From: Streptomyces sp. NBC_01351
GTDB lineage: Bacteria > Actinomycetota > Actinomycetes > Streptomycetales > Streptomycetaceae
NCBI RefSeq assembly: GCF_036237315.1
Contig: NZ_CP108356.1
Location: 7,569,501-7,633,500 of the forward strand
Direction: 5' to 3'
DNA length: 64,000 nt
Below, piece by piece: positions 42,408-50,413 of this stretch. Each line of letters starts with the position of its first letter. Within the stretch, counting starts at the first letter, position 1. The notes under the pieces were generated by a model, which searched no databases, had not been told where the DNA came from, and saw only the letters and a list, made by a program, of their open reading frames with translations. Made by a program: the position numbers and the translations under genes.

Positions 42408-43066
42408 GCGCCCTCGCCGCGGTCCTCTTCGACATGGACGGCACCCTCGTCGACACCGAGGTGCTGTGGTGGCGGACCACGGAGGAGATAGCCGACGGCC
42501 TCGGCCACCGGCTCACCGACACGGACGCGCCGGAGGTCGTCGGCCGCGCGGTGGAGGACACCGCCGCGCACCTCGTACGGGCCGCGGGCGGGGGAGACCC
42601 GGACGAGGTCGCGGCCGCGCTCACCGACAGCTTCTTCCGCCGCGTGGAAGCCGGGGCGCCGATGCGACCGGGCGCGCAGCGGCTGCTGACCATGCTGGAG
42701 GCGGACGGCGTTCCGTTCGCCCTGGTCAGCGCGTCGCCGCGGGTGGTCGTGGACTCGGTGGTCGGGGGCTCGCTGGCCCACGTCCCCTTCGCCTTCACCC
42801 TGTCCGCCGACGACACCGCCCGGACCAAGCCGCACCCGGAGCCGTACCGGTCGGCCGCCGAGCGGCTGGGCCTCCTACCGGAGGCGTGCGTGGCGGTGGA
42901 GGACTCGCCGGACGGCGCGGCCTCGGCGGAGGCGGCCGGCTGCGGGGTCCTGGTGGTCCCCTCCATGCTCCCGGTCCCGGGCTCGCCGCTGCGGACCTTC
43001 GCGAGCTCCCTGGAGGAGGTCACCCCGGCCCTGCTGCGCCGCTGCCTGGCGGCGGCTCCCGCGTAA
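42404..43066 (+). CDS. HAD-superfamily phosphatase (beta-phosphoglucomutase-like)
   Basis: 220 residues from GTG 42404. HAD motif I FDMDGTLVDTEVLWW, motif II LVSASP, motif III KPHPEPY and motif IV VAVEDSPDGAASAEAAG, with a helical cap after motif I (C1 type). It is translationally coupled to the transporter ATPase, so it probably dephosphorylates the imported compound. It is not a canonical phosphonatase: the Schiff-base Lys in the cap is not identifiable. Confidence 0.85.
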   Translation: MSALAAVLFDMDGTLVDTEVLWWRTTEEIADGLGHRLTDTDAPEVVGRAVEDTAAHLVRAAGGGDPDEVAAALTDSFFRRVEAGAPMRPGAQRLLTMLEADGVPFALVSASPRVVVDSVVGGSLAHVPFAFTLSADDTARTKPHPEPYRSAAERLGLLPEACVAVEDSPDGAASAEAAGCGVLVVPSMLPVPGSPLRTFASSLEEVTPALLRRCLAAAPA

Positions 43067-43076
43067 GGCAGGTGGA

Positions 43077-43460
43077 TCAGAGGGGCGGGATCCGGGAGTG
43101 CAGGAGGCAGAACTCGTTGCCTTCCGGGTCGACCAGGACGTGCCAGTTCTCGGCGCCGGTCTGGCCGATGTCGGCGGGCTCGGCGCCGAGGGCGAGCAGC
43201 CGCTCCAGCTCGGCGTCCTGGTCGCGGTCGGTGGGGCTGACGTCGATGTGCAGCCGCAGCTTCCCGGTTCGGGGCTCGCTGGACGGGCTGAGGACGAGGG
43301 TGGGCTGCGGGCCGCCGAAGCCGGCGTCGGGCGGCCCGATCTCGATGCTCCCGTCGTCCTCGCGGGCGAGTTCGACGTAGCCGAGGACCTCGCTCCAGAA
43401 CGCGGCGAGGCGGTCGGGGTCGGCGCAGTCGATGATCAACTCACTGATGCGGCATGCCAT
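43077..43460 (-). CDS. VOC/glyoxalase-like protein
   Basis: 127 residues from ATG 43460 (MACRISELIIDCADPDRLAA, a common actinomycete start for Glyoxalase_6-type proteins). The fold continues FWSEVLGYVELAREDDGSIEIG, LRLHIDVSPTDRDQDAELERL and VLVDPEGNEFCLL. No operon partner; convergent with the HAD gene at a 10-bp gap. A TACACT hexamer 7 nt before the ATG suggests a leaderless transcript. Substrate unknown. Confidence 0.82.
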   Translation of the reverse strand: MACRISELIIDCADPDRLAAFWSEVLGYVELAREDDGSIEIGPPDAGFGGPQPTLVLSPSSEPRTGKLRLHIDVSPTDRDQDAELERLLALGAEPADIGQTGAENWHVLVDPEGNEFCLLHSRIPPL

Positions 43461-43531
43461 GCCCATCAGTGTACGAACACGCCACGAGTCTCCGGAGAGC
43501 CGAAGAGGCCGCCCGCCGACCCGGACGCCCG

Positions 43532-43882
43532 TCAGCACCTGCGGTGCCACCACGCCAACTCCGGATCTGCCGTCGGCTCATGACGCGTCCGGCCGAGGAG
43601 TACGGCGTCCAGGCGCTCGATCCGTACCCGGAGTTCGGCGGCGGCCCTCGACGGCAGCATGTGCAGGGCCTCTTCCAGCCTGTCCCGGGCCCAGCCCTCG
43701 CCGCAGCACCGGCAGGTGAACTCGGCCTCCCACTGCCTCCACCGGCGCTCGGTGCCGTGGACGCGCACGGACCACACGCTCAACGCCACGGACACGATGC
43801 CCGGGGACAACCGCTCCCGTTCGAGCACACGGACGGCGGCGTTCGCCGCTCCCGACAGCCCCGGGACATCGCGGTACCGCAC
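43532..43882 (-). CDS. Hypothetical protein (116 aa)
   Basis: From GTG 43882. Charged helical protein with a Cys motif CRCCGEGWARDRLEEAL preceded by HGTERRWRQWEAEF. The repeated Arg/Glu heptads suggest a coiled coil. I recognise no named family, but the composition is coding-like and the Cys pair could bind a metal. The region upstream (to 44173) is repeat-rich and has no convincing gene. Confidence 0.5.
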   Translation of the reverse strand: MRYRDVPGLSGAANAAVRVLERERLSPGIVSVALSVWSVRVHGTERRWRQWEAEFTCRCCGEGWARDRLEEALHMLPSRAAAELRVRIERLDAVLLGRTRHEPTADPELAWWHRRC

Positions 43883-44066
43883 CCGGGTCCGCCCCGGCCC
43901 CGGCCACGCGGCCGAAGCGAAGCCGGTGTTCTACGAGGCACGGCCCCTTCGGATGTACGTCATGACGGCACCCTCGCACAGTCCAGACCCGACGGTCGAC
44001 CATCGAACGGATTCACCAGCAGGCCCGCGGCGACACACCGGCTCGTGACGAGAACCGTGATGCTCC

Positions 44067-44136
<70 letters not shown>

Positions 44137-44173
44137 GGCCGCCGACCCGGATCCCGAGAGGCCCCGCAAAGCC

Positions 44174-44683
44174 CTAGCCACGCACGCCGAGGATCTCCAG
44201 GATGCCCTCGGCGTACGCGGCCGCCCCCGAGCCCGGGGTGGCGGCGAGTTCGTGGCGGAAGCCGTCGACGCCGGTACGGATGAACGCGGCGCACTGCCCG
44301 TGCAGCCCGGCCTCGTGGGTGCCGCCGTCGTCCACCGTGCACAGCAGGGCCAGCAGGGTCCACAGCAGGGCCTCGCGGGTCGCCTGCCGGGGCGGTCGCG
44401 CGGACCACACGGCCATCAGGACGCCGCACGCCGCCGGCGCGGGCGGCTTCAGGTCCTCCCCGAAGAAGACGTGCCCCTCCAGCGCGCGGAACGCGGAGGG
44501 ATGCCCCTCGGCCGCATCCCGCACCGCGCCCACGAGATGGCCCGCGGAGTGCCCGCAGCCGCACTCGATCGCTTCCCAGTCGTGCCGCTGGATCTCGGCC
44601 TCCACCGAGTCCGGAACCAGCGGGCTCGGCGGCACCGCGGACTGGCGCCGCAGAGCACGCTGCGGCTTCTCGCTCCCCTGCAT
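44174..44683 (-). CDS. Hypothetical protein (169 aa)
   Basis: No recognised family. It contains DWEAIECGCGHSAGHLVGAV, ALEGHVFFGEDL, REALLWTLLALLCTVDDGG and a C-terminal AYAEGILEILGVRG; the HxxH/Cys cluster near residue 40 could bind a metal. A TACTGT -10-like hexamer directly precedes the ATG, so the transcript may be leaderless. Its downstream flank holds the CCAG microsatellite. Confidence 0.55.
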   Translation of the reverse strand: MQGSEKPQRALRRQSAVPPSPLVPDSVEAEIQRHDWEAIECGCGHSAGHLVGAVRDAAEGHPSAFRALEGHVFFGEDLKPPAPAACGVLMAVWSARPPRQATREALLWTLLALLCTVDDGGTHEAGLHGQCAAFIRTGVDGFRHELAATPGSGAAAYAEGILEILGVRG

Positions 44684-44763
44684 GCAGCACAGTATGAGCC
44701 CAGGTCCGGCGGCTCGGCGAGGGGGGTCGGAACCGGATCTCGCGGGCCGCCGTCTGAGACCCC

Positions 44764-45867
44764 GTGTGGATGAAACGAAGAATTCCGGCCCTGCTGTTCG
44801 CCCTGCTCGTGACCCAGCTGGGCGCCCTCGTCAACCCGGCCTACGCCTGCGGATGCGGAGCGATGGTTCCGCACGGCCAGTCGCGGATCGGTGTGGACCG
44901 GGAGACCTCCGTCGTGCGCTGGGACGGCCGTACGGAGCAGATCGTCATGCGGTTCACCGTCCGGGGTGACGCGGAACGGGCCGCCTGGATCATGCCGGTC
45001 CCGGGGCGGGCCACGGTGCAGCTGGGCGACGGGAAGCTGTTCGACGAGCTGGCGGAAGAGACCCGGCCCGAACACAAGACCCGCTACTACTTCTGGCCCC
45101 GCAACAAGGACTGGCCCTTCTCCTCCAACCGCCGCGACGGCGCCGGCGCCGCCCTGCCGGGAGCCGGTGCCCCGGCGGTCGGCGTCGTCGGCCGCGAGCA
45201 GCTCGGCGACTTCGACGTCGCCCGGCTGACCGCCACCGACCCGGACGCCCTGAAGAACTGGCTGGAGTCCAACGGCTTCACGCTTCCCGACCGCCTCGCC
45301 GCCGAGGTCAAGCCGTACGTGGACCAGAAGTGGGAGTACGTGGCCGTACGCCTCGCACCCCGCGAGCCCGGCAAGAAGCTGCGCGGCGACCTCGACCCGC
45401 TGAGGATCCGCTTCGACAGCGACCGGCTGGTCTACCCGATGCGGCTCTCCCGGATGGCCAAGACCCCCCAGTCCCTCGGCCTCTACGTCCTGGCCGACCA
45501 CCGCATGGAACCCGGCTCCCGGATCGGCGGCGCCGCGCCGAAGGTGACCTTCGCGGGCACCGTCACCCCCGAGGCCGGCCCGCTCGCCGAACTCACGGAC
45601 GGCAAGCCGGTGTTCCTCACCGCGATCGACCAGGAGTTCCCGGACCCGAGCCGCATCGACGCCGACCACGAACTGCGCGCCACCGCCAAGGACACCACGT
45701 ACCGCCGGACCGTCCACCACGACAAACTGCTCACGGTGGGCGGCGAAGTCCCGGTCTGGCTCCTGACGGTCTCCGCCGCCCTCGTGGCGCTCGCGGTGTG
45801 GGCATCGGCGCTGATCCGCCGCCGCCGCAGGGGCGGCCCCGGCCGGCCGACGGCCGGCCACCCGTAG
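44764..45867 (+). CDS. DUF2330 secreted/membrane-anchored protein
   Basis: 367 residues. Signal peptide (RRIPALLFALLVTQLGAL, cleaved after AYA), then CGCGAMV, the DUF2330 start. AAWIMPVPGRATVQLGD, TRYYFWPRNKDW and VYPMRLSRMAKTPQSLGLYVLADH are typical of the family. A C-terminal helix (VWLLTVSAALVALAVWASAL) and basic tail anchor it to the membrane facing out. Start GTG 44764 or ATG 44770. Function unknown. Confidence 0.85.
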   Translation: MWMKRRIPALLFALLVTQLGALVNPAYACGCGAMVPHGQSRIGVDRETSVVRWDGRTEQIVMRFTVRGDAERAAWIMPVPGRATVQLGDGKLFDELAEETRPEHKTRYYFWPRNKDWPFSSNRRDGAGAALPGAGAPAVGVVGREQLGDFDVARLTATDPDALKNWLESNGFTLPDRLAAEVKPYVDQKWEYVAVRLAPREPGKKLRGDLDPLRIRFDSDRLVYPMRLSRMAKTPQSLGLYVLADHRMEPGSRIGGAAPKVTFAGTVTPEAGPLAELTDGKPVFLTAIDQEFPDPSRIDADHELRATAKDTTYRRTVHHDKLLTVGGEVPVWLLTVSAALVALAVWASALIRRRRRGGPGRPTAGHP

Positions 45868-45883
45868 TCGGCCCGCGCCGTCA

Positions 45884-45985
45884 GTGGGGGCCCGATATCT
45901 TCGGCCCGGCGAGGACACGCTGTACACGCTGACGGTCGACGGCGAGCCGGTCGTCCACTTCGACGACCGGCCCGCCGCCTGGTAG
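45884..45985 (+). CDS. Possible small ORF or gene fragment
   Basis: GTG 45884 to TAG 45985 reads 33 residues ending TLYTLTVDGEPVVHFDDRPAAW. It looks like the C-terminus of a secreted beta-sandwich protein, but nothing upstream continues it. Perhaps a remnant; support is weak. Confidence 0.2.
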   Translation: MGARYLRPGEDTLYTLTVDGEPVVHFDDRPAAW

Positions 45986-45994
45986 CCGCACACC

Positions 45995-47599
45995 TCAGGC
46001 CCGGGACCGCCAGAACGCGCACTGGTGGTCCGCCTCGAACGAGGTGGTCGTGCGCGTCGCCGCCGGGTCGAGGACGAGGACCGTCGCACCGGGTCCGGCC
46101 GCCGGCCACGGGGCCTGACCCGGCACGACGGGGGAGCCGGAGCGGGCGAAGGCGCCCCAGTAGCGCTTCATCCGGGTGCCGAGCGAGACCTGCGCCGGGG
46201 ACAGCGGCCGGTCGCCCATCGTGAAGTCGTGCAGATAGGCCAGCTCCGCACTGTGCGCGTTCGACTGGTCCAGCCCCGGCACCTGCGCCCCCGCCAGCGT
46301 CGGCGAGTCCGGGTCGTCGAACTCGTACACGTACGTCGGCACTTGGGAGGCGAACGTCCGAGCCGTCCACGCGGTGTGGCAGGCGAAGGAGGAGTCGGTC
46401 AGCACGGCGGAGAGGGCCAGGTAGGGCGAGCCGTGCGCCGCCACCGGATAGCGGGCCAGCACCTCGGGCCCCGCCGCCCCGTACGTCGCCAGGACCTGCG
46501 CCGCGTACTCCTCCGCCGTCAGGCGCGGCTGCGTCAGCGCGACGAAGAGGCGCGCCTCGGAGCGGGTGCTGCCGATCATCACGGGCACCTTGTTCCAGGC
46601 CCCGCTCCCGATGGCCGCCGCCGGGTCGACCGGCAGCAGCCCGTCACCGGACGCGGGGCCCGAGGTGGGCAGCGCCCGGGCGGCCTCGACCAGGGCCGGG
46701 CCGGGGGCGGCGCGCAGGCACGAGGCGACCGCGCCCGGGTCCGTGCACCCCACCTCCTTCGCGAAGGCCCGCGCCTCGGCCTCGGCCCTCGGGCGGTCGG
46801 GCGTACGCAGCAAGGTGCAGGGACCGCTCTGCAGCACGGCCCGGTGGAACAGGCCGGCGGCTGACGGAGCGGCCAGCAGCGCGCACACCGAACCACTGCC
46901 CGCGGACTGCCCGGAGACGGTCACGTTCCCCGGATTCCCTCCGAACGCCGCGATGTTCTCCCGCGTCCACCGCAAGGCGGCGAGCTGGTCCATCAGCCCG
47001 AAGGACCCGGAACGGGGCCCGGTAAGCCCATTGGCCTCGGCGAGCTCGGGCAGACCCAGATAACCGAGCTGCCCCAGCCGGTAGTTGACGCTCACCACCA
47101 CGCTCTGCGTGAGCTCGGCCATGGTGCGCCCGCCGAACTGCGTTCCCGTGCCCTGGCTGTACGCACCTCCGTGCATCCAGAACACCACCGGGAGCCGGGC
47201 TCCGGGGCGGGCCGTCCGCGGCCGGTACACGTCCAGGTACAGGCAGTCCTCGCTGACGGCGAGCGGATCGCGCAGCCCGAACGGCGAGAACTGCAGGCAC
47301 GCCGGGGCCTGTTGGACGGCCTCCCGTACACCGGGCCGGCGGGGCGGTGGCTGCGGGGCCCGCAGCCGGGCGTCGCCGACCGGCGGAGCGGCGTACGGGA
47401 CACCGAGGAACTCCTGCGCCCCGCCCGTCTCCTGCCCGCGCAGACCCCCCTGGGCGACGGTGACCACGGGGCGCGGGGGGCCGCCCGGCCGGGCCGCCGC
47501 GGGGGCGACCGGACCGAGCAGGGTGGCGGTCAGGGCGGTGACCAGGGTGGCGGCCAGGGCGAGGCCCGTGCTCCGCACGGTCCTGCTCCGGCGGTTCAC
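45995..47599 (-). CDS. Secreted type-B carboxylesterase
   Basis: 534 residues from GTG 47599. Signal peptide (STGLALAATLVTALTATLLG..APAAA), then the carboxylesterase fold with FLGVPYAAPPVGDARL, EDCLYLDVYRP, oxyanion MHGGAYSQGTG, nucleophile GQSAGSGSV, STRSEARLF with the acidic residue, and His in SNAHSAELAY. Hydrolyses extracellular esters; natural substrate unknown. It overlaps the SurE gene by 4 bp and lies downstream of an MFS gene carrying a LacI-type operator. Confidence 0.88.
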   Translation of the reverse strand: MNRRSRTVRSTGLALAATLVTALTATLLGPVAPAAARPGGPPRPVVTVAQGGLRGQETGGAQEFLGVPYAAPPVGDARLRAPQPPPRRPGVREAVQQAPACLQFSPFGLRDPLAVSEDCLYLDVYRPRTARPGARLPVVFWMHGGAYSQGTGTQFGGRTMAELTQSVVVSVNYRLGQLGYLGLPELAEANGLTGPRSGSFGLMDQLAALRWTRENIAAFGGNPGNVTVSGQSAGSGSVCALLAAPSAAGLFHRAVLQSGPCTLLRTPDRPRAEAEARAFAKEVGCTDPGAVASCLRAAPGPALVEAARALPTSGPASGDGLLPVDPAAAIGSGAWNKVPVMIGSTRSEARLFVALTQPRLTAEEYAAQVLATYGAAGPEVLARYPVAAHGSPYLALSAVLTDSSFACHTAWTARTFASQVPTYVYEFDDPDSPTLAGAQVPGLDQSNAHSAELAYLHDFTMGDRPLSPAQVSLGTRMKRYWGAFARSGSPVVPGQAPWPAAGPGATVLVLDPAATRTTTSFEADHQCAFWRSRA

Positions 47600-48507
47600 G
47601 GGCGGAGGCCTGCGATCAGTGCGGAGGTCACGGCCCCGTCGGCCGGGCCGGGGTTCCAGTCCGCGTTCATCGGGCTGACCGCGATCCGGCCCGCGCTGAC
47701 GGCCTCGACGTCACCGCCCTTGGCGGCGGGGCGCAGGGCCACCTTCACGGTTACCTTCCACGTGCCGTCGCCGGCGTCGGTGTAGTCCGGCTCCAGGATG
47801 CTCTGCGGGTCCTGGAAGGTGGCGGCCACACCGGCCGCCGTGCCCTTGCCGTCCGCGCCGACGACGGGGTGGTTGACGTTGAGGCCGACGCCCTGCGGCA
47901 GCAGCGGTCCGGACCGGGCCCGCGAGCGAAGCCGGTCGATGAGCTTGACGGTGAAGTCCAGGGTCGGGCCCATCGCGTTGACGGTGGTGACCGGGTCGGG
48001 CGCCGCGACGCCGCCGGTGCTCAGCGCGATGGCCGGCACGCCGTGCTCCAGCGCGGCGACGGCGCCGCCGACCGTACCGGAGTGGGTGGCGAGACCGGCC
48101 ACGTTCGGGCCGAAGTTGGTGCCGGAGACGACCAGGTCCGGGGCCCGGTCCGCGAACACCTCGGCCAGGCCGAAGGCGACCGAGTCGCCCGGAGTGCCGT
48201 CGACGGCCCACACCTTGGGCTCGGGGTGCTTCACCGTGACCGAGGGGGCGCTCGACATCTTCGTACCGGTGCCGCTCTGGTTGGTGAGCGGAGCGACGAT
48301 CGTCACGTCGTGCCCGGCGGCGGTCAGCCGCTCGAAGGCCTTGCGGATGCCCGGCGCGTTGTAGCCGTCGTCATTGGTGAGCAGGATCCGCAACGGGCCG
48401 CGGGACGCGGCGTCCTCGTGCGGCGTGGCGAGGGCGGGTGCCGTCCCGGTCAGGGCCGGCGTGCACAGCACCAGGGCGGCCAGGGGCAGAACTCGCTTGA
48501 TTCTCAC
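47596..48507 (-). CDS. surE: Secreted SurE-type nucleotidase
   Basis: 303 residues. N-terminal signal peptide (IKRVLPLAALVLCTPALTG), then SurE with metal motif ILLTNDDGYNAPGI, the Asn of VSGTNFGPN and VDGTPGDSVAFGL, and the HSGTVGGAVAALEHGVPAIALS loop. Secreted SurE homologues are less common than cytosolic ones. It probably hydrolyses nucleotides or sugar phosphates released outside the cell. It lies between the MFS and esterase genes, overlapping the esterase start. Confidence 0.87.
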   Translation of the reverse strand: MRIKRVLPLAALVLCTPALTGTAPALATPHEDAASRGPLRILLTNDDGYNAPGIRKAFERLTAAGHDVTIVAPLTNQSGTGTKMSSAPSVTVKHPEPKVWAVDGTPGDSVAFGLAEVFADRAPDLVVSGTNFGPNVAGLATHSGTVGGAVAALEHGVPAIALSTGGVAAPDPVTTVNAMGPTLDFTVKLIDRLRSRARSGPLLPQGVGLNVNHPVVGADGKGTAAGVAATFQDPQSILEPDYTDAGDGTWKVTVKVALRPAAKGGDVEAVSAGRIAVSPMNADWNPGPADGAVTSALIAGLRP

Positions 48508-48618
48508 GGAGTGCTCCTAGGAAGGGAGTTGCGGGAAACGAGGGAGAGGGAAGGGGTGGTGACCGGCGGGCGCGCGACCCTCGGCGCACGCCCGCCGGAG
48601 CGAGGGGTGGCCGACGGG

Positions 48619-49893
48619 TCAGCGCACGCTGCGGATCGGCAGGATCGCGAGCGCGCCGAGCAGCGAGAGGGCGCCGCCGACCAGGAAGAGCGGGGTGTAG
48701 CCGCCGAGCCCGGTGACTACGGCCGAGGCGACGAAGGGAGCGATGATCTGCGGTCCGGCGTTCGCGATGTTCAGGACGCCCATGTCACGGGCGGCGTCCT
48801 CGGCCCGGGGGAGGACCAGCGTGACGAGCGCGGTGTCGACGGCCATGAAGCAGCCGAAGGCGAGTCCGTTGAGCGCGCTGAAGACCAGCATCCCGGTCCA
48901 GGTCGGGCTGACGACGGGGACCACCATGACGAGCCCGGCCAGGGCGGCGGAGACCCCGACGAACACCTTGCGGCGGTCCCAGCGGTCGGACAGCAGCCCG
49001 CCGAGCAGGGTGGACACGGCCATCGCGACCATCGAGACCGGGGTGAGCAGGGCCATCGCGGCCGGCGGGGTGAGCCCGGCGGGCAGCTCGATGTGGTCGC
49101 CGAGGATGTACAGCTGGTACCCGACGACGGAGAAGTAGCCGAGGACCATCAGGGCCCGGCCGATGAAGGCCCAACGGAAGTCGTGGTGTCCCAGCGCGGA
49201 GAGGAACGCGGAGAGTTGGGCCTTCTTGGAGACCTTGGATACGGACGTGGGTGCGGGCTCGGTGCGCGGGAGGTCCCGGCAGAAGGTGGTCAGCAGCAGC
49301 GCGGCCGCGGCCACGATCGCGCCGAAGACGAGGTACCCGGTGCGCAGGTGTGTGGCGGTCTGTGAAGCGACGAGCACGCCGACGGTGCCGCCGATGGGCA
49401 GACCGAGCCCGACCAGCGCGGATGCGGTGCCGCGGCGGGCGGCGGGGACCCGGTCGGGGACGATCGCGGTGACGGCGGCCTGGTAGACGTTCATGGTCGC
49501 CTGGACCAGGCACCACCCGATCCCGACGAGCAGGGCGGTGTGCACGCTGCCGAGGAAGGCCAGGCAGCCGAGCGCGGTGAGGGCGCCGCCCAGGACCCAG
49601 GGGTTGCGGCGGCCCTTGCGGTCGGAGAGGGCGCCGGCGATCGGGTTGAAGGCGGTCGCGAAGATCGCGCTGATCCCGCCGATGAGGCCGAGCAGGGCGA
49701 CTTTGTTCGCGGGGTCGATCGCGGCGACCTGGGTGGGGAGGAGGACGGAACCGACTCCCATGTAGACCGCCATCATCGCGGAGTTGGCGACCAGGAGCAG
49801 GGGCAGGAGCCCGCGCTGCCGGGGAGGATCGGTGGGCGCCGGGGTGGGGGCGGGCGTGGGGGCGGACGGATCGGCGACTTCGTGCGTGGCCAT
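48619..49893 (-). CDS. MFS transporter (GPH/sugar-type)
   Basis: 424 residues with twelve hydrophobic helices (LLPLLLVANSAMMAVYMGVG, VALLGLIGGISAIFATAFNP and others) and the conserved loop GALSDRKGRRNP after helix 2, typical of GPH/MFS sugar porters. After a Pro/Thr-rich N-terminal tail the first helix starts near residue 28. A TTACACGTGTCA operator lies 152 nt upstream, so LacI control is likely. It heads the MFS-surE-esterase cluster; transported compound unknown. Confidence 0.85.
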   Translation of the reverse strand: MATHEVADPSAPTPAPTPAPTDPPRQRGLLPLLLVANSAMMAVYMGVGSVLLPTQVAAIDPANKVALLGLIGGISAIFATAFNPIAGALSDRKGRRNPWVLGGALTALGCLAFLGSVHTALLVGIGWCLVQATMNVYQAAVTAIVPDRVPAARRGTASALVGLGLPIGGTVGVLVASQTATHLRTGYLVFGAIVAAAALLLTTFCRDLPRTEPAPTSVSKVSKKAQLSAFLSALGHHDFRWAFIGRALMVLGYFSVVGYQLYILGDHIELPAGLTPPAAMALLTPVSMVAMAVSTLLGGLLSDRWDRRKVFVGVSAALAGLVMVVPVVSPTWTGMLVFSALNGLAFGCFMAVDTALVTLVLPRAEDAARDMGVLNIANAGPQIIAPFVASAVVTGLGGYTPLFLVGGALSLLGALAILPIRSVR

Positions 49894-50044
49894 GACGACT
49901 CCTCGGGGGACGGAGCGGGGAGGTGGCGTGCTCGGGGGGAGGGGTGTGCGGGTGGTGTGCGTCTCGGGTCGGACGCCGGGGGCGAATGAGTCGCCGGAAG
50001 GTGTGGCGGAAGGTGCGCGGAAAGACGCGGTTCACTTGATGTTG

Positions 50045-50056
50045 TTACACGTGTCA
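50045..50056. promoter_or_regulatory. LacI-type operator, MFS side
   Basis: TTACACGTGTCA, one mismatch from TTACACGTGTAA. On the minus strand it follows TTGGTG, matching the TTGATT that precedes the hydrolase operator (54969-54980), so both sites sit at the same distance from a -35-like TTG. Confidence 0.65.
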
Positions 50057-50336
50057 CCAAGTGCGCTGGAGACTGTGTAGCACCCATTTCCGGGCTCCAC
50101 CAGGGTCTGCGGAGGGTCGTTGTGCGAATCGTGACCGGCCGCGGGGGCGTGGCGGTGGAGCGTGCGGGAGGTGCTTTGAGGGTGCTGAGCAGGGCCGTTC
50201 TCGTGGAAATCGCCGCCGCCCGCGGGTCCTCCCTGGTGCTGCGGCGGGCCTTCGCGCCGATGCTGGAGGAGGGGGGTGCGATGCATGGCCTCGGGCGGCC
50301 TGCAGCGGTGAGCGGCAGCAAGGATATTGCGAATCA

Positions 50337-50366
50337 TTGACGAGCGCGAAAATTACGCAATAGTGT
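50337..50366 (+). promoter_or_regulatory. Vegetative-type promoter of the esterase gene
   Basis: TTGACG (50337-50342) and TAGTGT (50361-50366) separated by 18 nt, 48 nt upstream of ATG 50414. ATTGCG and CGCAAT flank it as an inverted pair. Confidence 0.5.
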
Positions 50367-50413
50367 TCTGTGTGCCGGTCCGCATCCGGCGTGCAGTCAG
50401 GAAGGATCCGCTC

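Larger units (their letters stand above)
49894..50413. other. 520-bp divergent intergenic region
   Basis: Holds the LacI-type operator (50045-50056) for the MFS side and an AT-richer promoter (50337-50366) for the esterase side. A 72-codon plus-strand frame (50122-50340) has no family resemblance and is not called a gene. Confidence 0.6.

Noticed and set aside
49894..50413. A hidden gene in the 520-bp intergenic gap
   Set aside because: The best frame (50122-50340) has no family resemblance and the gap is explained by promoters and an operator.
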